Source: Balanoglossus misakiensis
Lineage: Eukaryota; Hemichordata
Assembly (NCBI GenBank): GCA_040954595.2
Contig: CM082590.2
Span: 992,001-1,056,000 of the forward strand
Length of the DNA stretch: 64,000 nucleotides
Reading direction: 5' to 3'
Part shown: one piece after another, positions 47,336-58,804 of the stretch
Layout of the letters: the number at the start of each line of letters is the position of its first letter
Position numbering within the stretch: position 1 is the first letter of the stretch
The notes under the pieces: model-generated
Databases searched by the model: none
What the model saw: the letters and a program-made list of their open reading frames with translations, nothing else
Told to the model about the DNA's origin: nothing
Position numbers and translations under genes: made by a program

Positions 47336-49671
47336 AACCTTTCTTACAACTTCATTATGTAGTATTCCATGATGAATGTACGGGAAAAACGGGCATTTTT
47401 CGATGATGAAAAATGGATACACACGGGAAATACTGGGGCTTTAATTCTACATGAAAAAACGTTATTAGTTAACCCTATATGTAATAAACGGTAACCCTAT
47501 ATGTAATAAACGTTAACCCAATATGTAACACTAACCCAATATGTAATAATTAACTATTGAAAGACAAAAGTGGAACAACACTAGAGCTTGGCTGTCTGAG
47601 GCGGGAACACCTCGTTTATTACAGGTGACCCGCAAAAATGGCCACAAAATCGACTTAATACAAAACTGTATCATAGGAAGCATATGTAACACGTGGCTAA
47701 TGTATAACAAGTACATGAACCCATGGAAAGGGTGGGCGGGTGTGGTTGCGAACGCAGGCTAACCCGTCTTGAAGTTTGATGTCAAAGGTCACAACACTTA
47801 AACTTAATTACTCCCTTTGAGGGCGCTCCACTCGCTCCCCCAAAGGGTCACAATTAACTATTGAAAGACAAAAGTGGAACAACACTAGAGCTTGGCTGTC
47901 TGAGGCGGGAACACCTCGTTTATTACAGGTGACCCGCAAAAATGGCCAAGGATGAAAGACGGCCAAGCTCTGAACACGCCAATTTGTAAAAGTAGCATGC
48001 AGAAGGCAAATTACATGTGGCAAACGAGAAAAGACAATCAACCCTTGAAAGAGCGCAAATAACCATTAATGCGTTCTGAAACCTCAACCCTTTTTGAAAA
48101 TGGTATCTCCAGATACAAAAGGTAAGCCCCAGATTTCCAGTCCCCATGACTTTGAACAAGCTCCCCACAAACATTTGCTGAAAACGCAGCTGTGGCACCC
48201 CCTCTGCGAAAACTGTGGCCAGAAAAGGACCGTGATGGGAAACCGGCTGTATCCAGTAGAGACCGGAGTTTAGTTGTGAAACTATGGTGGGTTAATGTTA
48301 ACAACCCTGACCTGCTGGGGTAAACAAATGCTGGGCTTGCCATAGGGGCAGGGATGGCGCTGGTCACCTGGCGTAAAGCAGTAACTAGACACAGTGGTGA
48401 ACCTGGCATTTGTAAGATTGGAACTGAATGGATTGTGGCCCGACACTGGTTGGTTTTGGACCATGTGGTAGCGATAACGACTCCAACTGATGTGAATTTG
48501 AAGTTGCGACGGGCTAGGTGTTTAGATGGGTCAAATTTATTTGGGCTCGGGGGAACCAAGTTAGACTTGCCCAAAAATAAATGGAAGGCCGTTAGAAAGG
48601 CTGCCCAAAGTGTGGTGTCCAACGGCTTTGACAAATCCAAAAACTTGTAAAGGGTAAGCAAGATAGAAGGCGTGATGGCTAATTTGCGTTTGGGAACTTG
48701 AGGGTAGGTGTGTGCGATGCCCTGCAAAGTTAAACGTAAAAACAGATGGTGAACCACTTGCCCGTCAAAACCATTCAACTCGTGGAGCAGGCGAACTGCA
48801 TTAAGGTAGTTTTTCAAGGTACCAACATTTCTAATTGTTGCCGACAAACACTGAACGATCAAAGCCAAACTGGTTGGGGAGGCAGGAACTGGCTTCAAAC
48901 CATAGAAAATGCAAAACAGGAAGTAAGTTTTCCACTGCGAATGAAAATTTGAAATTGTCCCATGTGCATAAGCAGCGGAAATGGTAGAGGTCCACTTTCG
49001 GTGGAGGATGCTTAATCCTTTGTTGAAGGCTTCTGCTCCTGTGAAAAATGGAGAAATTACCAGTCATGAGTGAAATTGAATAATGTGCTGTCGACGTACT
49101 TTTCTGTCAATTGTTTAGCCCCTGTCAATTCTATGAATTTGGCATGGCTACGATCATCGGGTCCCAACGGCTAAGTATGTCTGCAATACGATTAGAAGCG
49201 CCGCTGACATGTACTGCCTTGATTTGAAACTGATATTGGGCAGCAACGAACCATATTTCCCTTGCGCATTTCAACATGAAGGGATCTCTCGTACGACCGG
49301 AGTTAAGGACGTGAACGGTGGCTTCGTTATCACACTGAATGATAAATTGTCTGCCCGTTAGTTGAGTGGCCCACAGTTTACATGCAACCATTACAGTCAA
49401 GAATTCGAGAATGCTGATGTGGTGTTCTTTGTCACGAATGGTTTGGGGAAATTGGCAATGGAAATACTCATCCAGAAAGGTGCCACCGGCCCCTAGTAAG
49501 CATGCATCTGTCGTGAGAAATTGGTCTGGGAACCCCCAATCCCCAGTGGGTAACATTGATATACCATTGAAATGCTCTAGGTATGAGGTCCACCACAGAA
49601 TATCTTTTTTGAACTCGGCATTGATATGGAAACGATGATGTTGACGTCGCAGCGTGCGCAACTTGTCTAAT
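47336..49671. repeat. 2336-bp tandem duplication, copy 2
   Basis: Second copy, continuous at its right end with the rest of the RT gene, so this is the ancestral right context; the left context is ancestral at copy 1. Confidence 0.9.
48038..49050 (-). CDS. Tyrosine recombinase of the DIRS/Ngaro-like element
   Basis: The frame given from 48898 (286 residues) extends upstream to about 49050 without a stop, adding a typical N-terminal segment with 'SQWKTYFLFC'. Conserved blocks: 'TLKNYLNAVRLLHE', 'RKLAITPSIL', 'WAAFLTAFHLFLGKSNLVP', then the catalytic C-terminal half with 'SGHSFRRGGATAAF' (His and Arg) and 'HGDWKSGAYLLYLE' (likely nucleophile Tyr). It would integrate the element by recombination through a circular intermediate. 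It follows the RNase H gene by about 80 bp and precedes the 97-bp repeats. Confidence 0.88.
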
Positions 49672-50096
49672 AACCTTGAGATAAAGACCCGCCCTGGCCT
49701 GACGCAACCTGCCAGAAAGGCCAGTTTACCGATAAGGGACTGTAATTCTCTTTTATTAGACCGTTTCCTAGACAACCACATGGGGAGGTACTGTTTAGTT
49801 TCGTCAAGTTTTTGCTGTGGCACACTCATAGTCATGTCGATAGTATTGAATTGCCGACCCAGGAAGGTCATTACTGGGGACGGGGAACAAGCTTTTCCCG
49901 GTGATTCATCAAGACCAAGCGCAATAAGTAAATTGCCCAACTGAGTGAATGCAAAATCAGCCTTATCGACTGATTCCGCACCGGCGAAATCATCTAAATA
50001 ATTCACACAATCACTTCCCTCCTGTTGTGATATATACCGAACTGCATTGGTAGTGCGCTGGCATGCAATGGAGGCCATTCGTAACCCAAAGGGCAT
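49131..50096 (-). pseudogene. RT palm and RNase H of the DIRS/Ngaro-like element
   Basis: 321 residues. 'PFGLRMASIACQRTTNAV' and 'DCVNYLDDFAGAE' (YLDD catalytic box at about 38-41) belong to RT; 'LTTDACLLGAGGTFLDE', 'ILEFLTVMVACKLWA', 'QCDNEATVHVLNSG' and 'SNRIADILSRW' belong to RNase H. This RT/RH arrangement is typical of YR retroelements. It is separated from the RT fingers by a one-base frameshift around 50095-50105, just before 'PFGLR'. Confidence 0.88.
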
Positions 50097-51738
50097 TTAG
50101 TGTCAAAGAAAATCATTTCTCTCCACCTGTACCCCAATAGGAAATAGTCATGCGGATCGACAGGAATTTGGCGGTAAGCCCGTTTCAAATCACGCTTGTA
50201 AAGTAGACAACCAGGGCCTTTTATTCTGATAAGCTTAGTGAGATCATCGACGCCAGGGTAGGTCAAGGAAAAAGGCCCGTCCAAATAGAAATCAGAAGGT
50301 ATCCCATCATTCACTGAGTGGCCGATAGGGAAACTCAGATCGATAACCACCCGCCGATCCGGCGAATCCTTCTTGTCAACAGTTTGAAGCGGTGATAACA
50401 TAAGAGGTTTGTCAAAGGGATTGTCGTGAAAGGGCCCCACTAACCCGCCTAGGGCTACCTCCTTAGAGATATATCTGTCTACATGATCTGGGTACAGCAC
50501 TGCTGATTTGTGGTTGGTGGAAACTGGAAGTGGGTGATGGGATAATGTGTAATTCAATGGCCATCCAAATTCTAAGAAGTCACAAACTGCATAGTCATCA
50601 TACCCTTGTAGTTTAGCTCGCCAAATTGGAATGCATAAATTTGACTGAACTGGAATGCGGCACCCCTTGTAATTGGGTAAATTTGAATTGTAAACTGTGA
50701 CATGATTTTGAATAGACAGTGAGGCTGTGGGGGGCAATGGGGGTGGCCAATACTCTATTGGGATATGAGCGCTCTGACTTTGTTCAAAATCACAATCTGC
50801 CATATCTGAAAGTGTATCTGTTGTTGAGGTATGCTGCATATCATCTATGATACCTGCCTGGATAAAATCACAATTACTATTGTAGAAGGACCCGGATTGT
50901 GGATGTTTTGGCATGTTGGACAAGATATCAACAGGCATGTCATGATTGTTATTGTTGATGACTGATGGGGCAAATTGGGAGTCTGGATTACGAATGCCAA
51001 CATCACAATCTGGGTTGTTAGAGTCATAATCGCTGTTGTTAGCCTGGGCCATGCCAAGGTCGCAATCGTGGGAGGATTCAGATTGTAACTGTTGTGGCAC
51101 ATTAGACTCAATTTTTGTGAACGTATCACAGCTGGACAATTTTTGATCGTGATGAAAGTATGGTTCATCCTGACTTGTAATATTTGTAACTACCGGTGTA
51201 GGTGAAACTGGAATGCCTAAACAGTGTGTGCCGTCATCACAAGCTGGATCCTCAGACGCGTACCCAGCATCGTCTGAAATATTCATGTTGAGTGGAACAC
51301 TGTGACCTGAAATTTCATTGTGTGAAGACATGGTACTATCAATAGGAAAGGTACTGAGAAGTGTTTCAGTAGCTGTCAAATTCTCTGAATCATTCTGTTT
51401 GAATTCACAAGAAAATTCATGTTGGTTGTTATTGTCATAAAGACACCAATCCGTTTGGACACTGCGGTCCAACAAATGTCTCTGGTTAAATTCGTTCCTG
51501 TTCCTGACCTGATTTTTCTTGTCACTTTGCTGCTTCGACCGTTCCTCTCTGAACTTTGGATCATTGTATGGGCATTTTAGCTTAGGGTGACTCTCCTGCC
51601 TCTTCCTGAACTTGTGGCAAGCACTGCAAATGTGTTTGTACTTGCATGAGCTGCCGTCGTTGCACCGACCCTCGAGGTTGAATGCCCAACAAAACTGGAC
51701 GAGATCGCCCGATTTGGTGGGTAGGGGGACTTTGATTT
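50003..51738 (-). pseudogene. Gag zinc-binding region and RT N-terminal part
   Basis: The frame listed from 51475 is open up to about 51738. Its start has a Cys/His cluster (C-x5-C-x3-H-x-C-x2-C-x3-H... pattern in 'CNDGSSCKYKHICSACH') as in DIRS/Ngaro Gag. A long Asn/Asp-rich linker with repeated 'NPDCD/NSNCD' phrases follows. The last ~170 residues are RT fingers: 'SPDRRVVIDLSFP' and 'LYKRDLKRAYRQIPVDPHDYFLLGY' with the first catalytic Asp. After 'DTKCP' the frame runs off the RT path because of the frameshift near 50100. Confidence 0.8.
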
Positions 51739-52542
51739 GACCTCAGATGCCCGGGGATACAAGTATAATTCTTTGAGGTTGTGACCGTCGCTATCCCAAC
51801 TCCGGTGGCCACACTCGATGTCTTGTAAAAAGGCCCCATGGAACTTCAACACTGCGTCCCATGGGTACACGGACGTGAACCGCATGAGCATATTTAAGTG
51901 TTGTAGGCGTACACGCTTTTCGGTGGCTGAGATCGTGTCTGAGAGCAAGATTGATGTATAGCCCTCGACAAATTCGTTCATAGTCATGGAATCGTAACTG
52001 ATTTCCTTGCCGGCTCCGAATTATGGTCGGGGTTGTGCTGTCATATGCGGCCAAGATACGGACACCGTAGCCTTGTCTTTTCTCGTCAGAAAACGTTGAG
52101 ACTTACCCAACTTAAAATTGGAACCAAAGTCCTGCGTTGTATTGAGAAAATCGGGAACGTAGTTGTGCTGCGCCTCTCGCAAGTCACGCTGAAGTTGTGT
52201 GTCAGCGGCCATCATGCTTCTCAGCTGATCAATGTTAGGCGCGGCAGTGTCATTCCCGCCAGAATGTTGCGAGTTTGTAGCGTTTGCAACATTGCTGTGT
52301 CCGTTGGTGGGCTGAATTTCGATCCCGTTGTCTGTGCATGGGAACGATTTCTGCCCTGAATGGATATCGGCCTTGATGCTGTTTACCTCTTCTCTCAGGG
52401 CTCGGAACTCAGACAGAATTTCCGAAGCTATGTCCGATGAAACAAACTGATCAAGTCCGTCCGGTTGATTTGCAGAAGTTTTTCTACCTCTCGCCTTGCC
52501 TCGTGTAGTCGGCCTCTTAGCTGCTGCTATGCGACTCAGCAT
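51577..52542 (-). pseudogene. Gag-like protein of the DIRS/Ngaro-like element
   Basis: Two frames in the same phase (52021-52542, 173 residues; 51577-51987, 136 residues) are separated only by a TAA at 52018-52020, so they are one protein with a nonsense codon. The N-terminus is basic (RIAAAKRPTTRGKARGRKT), then a likely coiled coil (ILSEFRALREEVNSIKADI). The second half has 'SMTMNEFVEGYTSILL' and 'HLNMLMRFTSVYPWDAVLKFHGAF', typical of YR-element Gag. The zinc-binding part is reached by a frameshift near 51740. Confidence 0.8.
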
Positions 52543-52658
52543 GTTGATGAAAAAATCGATGTAATGTGTCTGTAGATGACTGACGTTTGTGATCGTAGTC
52601 GGAGAAACGAACAGTGAACCGTGCTTTCATAAAAGCGTCCCAAAATGCGGGGATAGAC

Positions 52659-52842
52659 AACACCTTAACCCAATATGTAATAACACTGCCCTAATGTATT
52701 TTAATGCTAGGCTAAATGAAATACACCAAATCAATATGAAATTTTATCAGAATATAAATATTAAAATCCTTACATGTTTTAAAACTAAACTCAATGTTTG
52801 TCATTAACCCAATATGTAATTACACTTAACCCAATATGCAAT
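52659..52842. repeat. T left inverted repeat, inner part
   Basis: 52659-52704 matches the inverted complement of 60330-60375 through 'aacactgccctaatgt'. Two or three extra copies of the AACCCAATATG motif follow at about 52805-52842 without counterpart at the right inner end. Confidence 0.75.
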
Positions 52843-52877
52843 GGTAAAGGTGGCTTGTATTTGTTTTTACAAAGAGG

Positions 52878-52909
<32 letters not shown>

Positions 52910-52915
52910 ATTCTG

Positions 52916-52965
<50 letters not shown>

Positions 52966-53266
52966 TGGGAATCTCGTTAATCCATTCATTTCATTTTACT
53001 TGATGTTGTTATTTACTTCACTCATATCATAATAAATTGTCACGGGAAACGGTCAAAATATGAATTTTTCGTCAAAATTTCTGGTCTTTCATGATATCAC
53101 GATGCAATCATGCGCCTCATTTGCATTAAATTTGCATAAAGTACGCGAATTGCGACAATTTTTGGCGGACTTTTACAAAAGCTGTCTGCTGCTCACAAAA
53201 TATCGTCTGCTGCAGAGCGTTATTCCCTGTGCATTTTGATGTGTTTTTTTCGACTTTTTGGTCATA

Positions 53267-56200
53267 ATGGTGTGTTGTGGATACTACATCGTCATTGCTG
53301 CAAGAAGTACCAAGGAATTCATGACAAGACAGATGTCTTTAGTGTGTCAGCCAACAAAAAATACCAGCATAGCAGAAAGGTATGGAAAATTCAGTGAGGC
53401 AATGAGAATACACCACAGCATGTTGGTCAACAGGGATAAATTTCGGAGGCAAATTCCGACCTTTGAGAACTTGTTGTCAGTGAAGGGAAACTGGGAAAAT
53501 TGCAATGCTAAGGGAGAAAAGCAGCGTTTTCTGACACATTTTTCATTAAGTTCATGGCAAAGCTTACCAGATTCTCGAAAACGGTTACACAGCGCTTTGG
53601 ATTGTACCACTTGCAAGACCACAGAGGCTGATGTTTATAGACTCAACAGAGTACTTGGCAAGAAAGTAATGGTCCCAGTGATAAATGAGTCTACTGCCTT
53701 ATCAACCACCATATCATCCCCCAAAACGTGCGAAAAATCACCAAAATTGATGCAGAAAGAAGTAGCTAGGGCAGCAGGATACATATACGACAAACTAAAC
53801 TGTGCATTTCAACAACATTACAGCATCGATTTTAATAAGGCTTTAACAAAGGTACAATCAGCACAACTTCAAATGAAAAAAACACCAGCTCAAGTCAAAG
53901 AACTCATTAGAAAACGGAAGAGATTGTACAAACAAGAAATTGAAGACAAACTGAGGGAAAATGATAAAGATCTCCAAAATGTTCTTGCATCTGGCCAGTC
54001 ATTTTCCAGTTATAACCGCACTCGGCTTGCAAACCATTATGAGTGTATAGATGACGCATCTGATAGGGTGTACACCAGACTTCAGCAGGAAAAGGTGGGC
54101 AAGATATCGGCGCATAATCCAGTTGGAAATCTAGAAAAAAAGAGAATGGAACAAAACATCATTTCTTGAAGAGCTTTCAGAATACAATGACGGCGCGGAT
54201 GTAAACTGGTCAGCCCTTGGAAGAAAATATAATGTGACCTGTCTTGGTGACCCCAGTAAAATTGCTCCTAATGCTGGGCAAATACTAAAATCGTATGCAG
54301 AATCACAGGGCATTGATGTCACCAAATTTAATACCCGAAAAGAAATCCAAGGCAGGGACTATGACAGAAGAACAAGAAGAAAAAAGCTAAGAGGACCAGG
54401 GGGAGAAATTTCATTACCTCAGCCCCGAAGCGCCAAGATACTCCAAGAGGCTTTAAAACTGAAAATAATAAACGGCGAAGTGGAAATTGGACAACTGGTG
54501 GCACCAAAGACATTTCTGAAGGAAACAATCGACAAAGATGGCCACCTAAAAGAAGAAACCTTCACTGTCTTTGCTCGAAAAATAGCATTGAGAAAGATAC
54601 AAGAAACAGAACTGAGGAGACAGGAGAATCTTGGTGTTTTGCGTGCCAATGCCGACCAATATTTTGATGAATTGGAAGAGAGGCAACTAATACAACATCT
54701 TAAAGGTATAAATGAATTTGACCCCAGTGATGACATCACCAGTATGAAACAGAAGCTGAAGATGTTTCAGAGAAGACGCCATTTCAAGATGTGGCATGAT
54801 CACAGCAGCATAGCAAACCACTCACACATTGTGTTCATGGTCACCTGGCTGTATGACCCAGCCACATTCTACACCCGGGCAGAATATAAACGTATCCATG
54901 GTAGAGATATGGATGTGGAAGCCATTGTTGAAAAAACCCATCTTTACATCATGGGAAGATCTGGTCCAACAGATGAAGAACAACTTGGCTACATTGACAC
55001 CCGTCTAGAAGATTTGAAGGCGTCAACATCACCAGTGTCCATTGAGGAACTTCCCATGCAGTATGATGACATAAACAGATTCTTCCATGGAGACGGTCCT
55101 GCACAAGAGTTCGAAGAGGGTCAACAGAAAGGTGGCCATTATCAGTGTGTGTGTGGTATTGATGCTCGCCGGAATGATGATCTTACACATGCATTTAGAA
55201 TTCAGCACCTGTCAATGTCTGAAAAGAAGAAACTGGTCACTGGTGGTCATATCTGGAAGACAAAAGATCCAAGTGCTGTAAAGCCATTTCAAAACCTTAA
55301 AGTGGACACACTGAGAAAAGAACTTGAAAGCAGGGGTGAAGACTTAGAAGAGACAGCACTAAAAGATGATCTCAAAGGCAGACTGGACGAGATTCTTCAT
55401 GGTGTACAAAGAGTTCATTCATTACTCTACAAGAATGAAGATGCAGATCTATCCAAAATAAACTGTGACAAATATGAGACTCTGAAGGCAGAACCACTTC
55501 ATGACATCAAAGGACATGCCAAGAACATCCTAGATGAATTACCACACATGGTCAATAAAGAGGAAAGAAATACACTGGAGAAGTTTATTCATGCAGCACT
55601 GGGGAATGCAGATGAAGTACGGGGATCTGATATAAGAAAAGCTGTTATTCTTGTCACCAAGTATATTGTAGATAAGCAAGTAGAGGGCAAAGTCAGTGAA
55701 GACATAACATCCTTAATGAAAATTCTGGCAGAAATAAGTCACATCTCCTACCTCCAGGATGCCTACAGATGTCCAAAGCTTGTGCTGCGTCTGTACAACA
55801 TCACATTCTTACATGGAGTTCTATGCACCAAACTGGTACGTAAACCAAAAACCATGACTAGGAGGAAATTCTATGGAAGATACTATCATAATGTGGTTGT
55901 CCACTTACCAGATCAGTACAGGATCATTTCCCTCTACTCCACCAACACTGAAAGCCAGGAAAGAGTTTTCAATGCCATCAGAAGAATAACCAAATCAACA
56001 TCTTCTAAGCGACCTGGAGAACTAATTGGGAATGTATTCATCAGACTTCAAGCAGAAGAAGAAGCACGACTTCCATCTTCCCCAGTTGATTCACAAATTT
56101 CAAAACTGGGGAAATCTGTCACCTTTGATGGAAATACAATTTTTCCATCAAGTTTGATGAGAAGACATGCTTTAGTACAGGCTCACATGGAAAGAATTGG

Positions 56201-57874
56201 TGACTACATCATTAGAGGAGAACACATTTGGTGGAGGCAGAAAGATGTTGGAGTTGAATTCTTAGATGGGAACAACGAGCAAGACAGTAAACCAGTAAGT
56301 ATTACAATCAAATGCTGGAAACAGCAATCTATCTCAGACAGCTAATAGTTTTGATATTTAATATGCATGTAAACTACTCTCTAATGATCATTAACTGACC
56401 TGGATTTTTTTTATTAATTTCTAAATTTCTCATAGTTTATAGGGTTTACTGTTTAGAATGGCTAATGGTGATTCTGTGGAGTACTGAGATGAGAAAAATG
56501 TTGGATTGTGTTAACCACACAAATACTATAAACAAATACAATGACAATGATATATTTAGTCTGGCACATAAAATATGTCAGATTCAAAACAACTCACACA
56601 TACAAATCAATACTTACCTGGTAATTAATATTGCATTTATTGATAATAATTTTGCAGGAGGGTCCAACACTCAAGCACTTCAGGTCATCTGCTCTCATCG
56701 ATGTCATGAACTCTGTGAAGCTGACCTGGAATAAAGTTGCAGACAAAGTGAAAGAAGGACAACTAACCGTACCACTTAGATCTATCAGAATATACTCTAA
56801 TGACAGATTGGTTGAAACACTTGACCTTACACATGTAGATAATGGTAAGTTGTATAATATTAAATCTTTGATAAAAGCCATTTTCATTCCAGATGTAATA
56901 ACATATTCTCTACACAGTATTACAATTATAAGTTTATAATTTTAAATTTGAATATATTTTTAGAATGCCATGAAGAGCAAGATGACCTGTCTGAAGCAGC
57001 AGAGGATGAAATGGAAGAAAGTGACAGAATAACTAACAGTGACAATGACCCACTTGTGACAATAACAGAGGTAAATGATCTACTCATGCACAAGTATTGC
57101 TAGCACTGATAACACTGGTATTGTTAAGACTTGAGATCATTCCTGAGTTCATTTGTTAACAATCAACACAATCGTAACAATGATGACAAGTCAAAGAGTG
57201 GTTTTGATCACATCGTCATAATTTAACAAGAAAAATGACTCATTGATTTACTAAGCAAATATTATTGAACAATTTAAAGAAGCTACAGCCATAGTACAGG
57301 CCTCGGAAAATAGCATTGAGAACAGACAATAACCAAAAGAAAACAAATACTTACCTTGTAGATTACTACAGAAGAAACTGTGGAGTCCATTGAGGATGAT
57401 GTTGGCACTTGTGATGATGAGTTACTGCCACCTTCAGATCCACCTGTATCAACAGCACATGCTACTGTGAATAGTAGACAAGATGACATGGTATCATCAA
57501 CATCAGGTGAAATCAAGAAACAAGCTATCGTGAGCAAAGCCAGCAAAACTGTTGAGTATCTTCAGGCTATACTTGGAAGCAGTACAGAGGTACAACAGTT
57601 TGTGAAGTACAGAAATAAAGTTGACGCTTATAATAAAGATCAAATGTATGCAGAAGAATACAAAAAAGCTAAAGCAGTCATAGGTACTAAATTACTTAAT
57701 TATCACCGAGAATCTTCTCAGAAAATTTCAGAATGGGAGCGCCAGTTTTGTGTAGATCACAATGGACGGTTACCAAGTATTGACAATTACAAACAGAGTA
57801 AAGAAATATACAAAATGTACAGAAATAGGGAAGTGGCAGTAAAATTTCTTCAATGTTGGGAAATTAATTATTGA
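53267..57874 (+). CDS. Five-exon gene of element T, candidate transposase
   Basis: Exons: 53267-54094, 54135-56294, 56658-56844, 56964-57070, 57362-57874. The last three introns have GTAAGT/GTAAAT donors and AG acceptors with matching phases, giving about 1264 codons. The first 'intron' is only 40 nt (GTGGGC...TCTAG) and could instead be a one-base indel in the A7 run at 54135. The start is the first ATG (VCCGYY follows). Features: a basic helical region, 'GGHYQCVCGIDARRNDDLTHAF' (C-x-C), a SAP-like motif at 55293-55365 ('LKVDTLRKELESRGEDL'), 'GVQRVHSLLY', 'EPLHDIKGHAKNILDELP', 'NTESQERVFNAIRR', an acidic stretch in exons 4-5, and a C-terminal Sld2/RecQL4-like motif. It resembles uncharacterised repeat-encoded proteins of marine animals (from memory). 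The transposase role rests on its being the only substantial gene in T. Confidence 0.75.
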
Positions 57875-57968
57875 TCAAAATGAACAAAGTTCATGCCAAA
57901 TAAGGACTTTGTGTGTATATATGTAAATAAGGACTCTGTGTGTATATAAATAATGGCTTAATATTTTC

Positions 57969-57974
57969 AATAAA
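57969..57974 (+). terminator. Poly(A) signal of the T gene
   Basis: AATAAA about 95 bp after the stop codon, consistent with a complete transcription unit. Confidence 0.6.
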
Positions 57975-58684
57975 ATTGCCACAATGGATAATTTATATGG
58001 TAGTAACCTTGAAGAACTATAGTCGTTTGTATAGATCAACAGTTTGATCTAATTATTTGTAACTGTATTGTATGAAAATGAAATCTGGTAGAACTCTTAA
58101 CTTGAAAAATAATCTTGAGGGGAATGTCATACTTAACTTTTAAATGAAGAAAAGCCGTAACTTTTGACTCATTTTGCTACAGTGATTATTAAGGAATGTA
58201 CATATTTCTCATCAGTATCTCTGTGTATTTTAATATTTCACAAGATTTCAAACTAGAGGCTTATTTGTTTCCAGCAAGAACTATTTTTTCTAAAATTTTA
58301 TCATTTCAATGTAGAAGTTTGCCTTGAATTTTGCATCAGGGTGTTGGTTGTAGAATTGTTTTGTGGTGCAGTGAAATCTCTTTCTCCTATGTTCTAATTT
58401 ATTTCAAATTTCTGATACAAATCAAGACACTGATTGTGCTTGACATATGTAGATGTCCCTCAGAATGTTCTCCTGAGGGCAAATTACAATATTTGTAATA
58501 ATGTTTGCTTTGTATCTTGAGGGGAGAGAAATCTATCAAATAAAATGCATGTGAGATTGTGTTGAAAATCTGTGTGTACTTATGATTACCTATCTACCAT
58601 ACCTCTTTCTTTTTTCATCAGTGCAAACTAGAAAGTTGGAAATATAAAATAGACAGAATATTATATTGACAAATATGAACTTAC

Positions 58685-58804
58685 CATTTGATAATTGCCC
58701 AAACTTAAATCTCCTGTCCGTATTGAGGTTATAAATGGATGGAAAGACTTGAACTTCACATGTGGTAGTTGTACACGTTGGTATTTATCACAGGGTGACG
58801 ACTG
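58685..58804 (-). other. Candidate internal exon on the minus strand
   Basis: 120 nt, open in phase 0-0 (40 codons starting QSSPCDKYQRV), preceded by a pyrimidine-rich acceptor ending TTGATTCAG and followed by a GTAAGT donor. A possible terminal exon lies downstream near 58570-58632 after 'aactttctag'. No coding upstream partner was found, so this may be chance. Confidence 0.25.

Larger units (their letters stand above)
45214..52658 (-). mobile_element. DIRS/Ngaro-like tyrosine-recombinase retroelement
   Basis: Inserted in the motif array of T: the flanks 'gtaataa' (to 45213) and 'aacacc' (from 52659) rejoin into the order seen in the intact right repeat. On the minus strand: Gag-like frames, RT, RNase H, tyrosine recombinase, then two copies of a 97-bp direct repeat. 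No integrase, protease or methyltransferase is seen, and no target duplication, as expected for recombinase-driven integration. The unduplicated element would be about 5.1 kb (47550-52658). Coding is damaged: TAA in gag at 52018-52020, frameshifts near 51740 and 50100. Confidence 0.85.
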
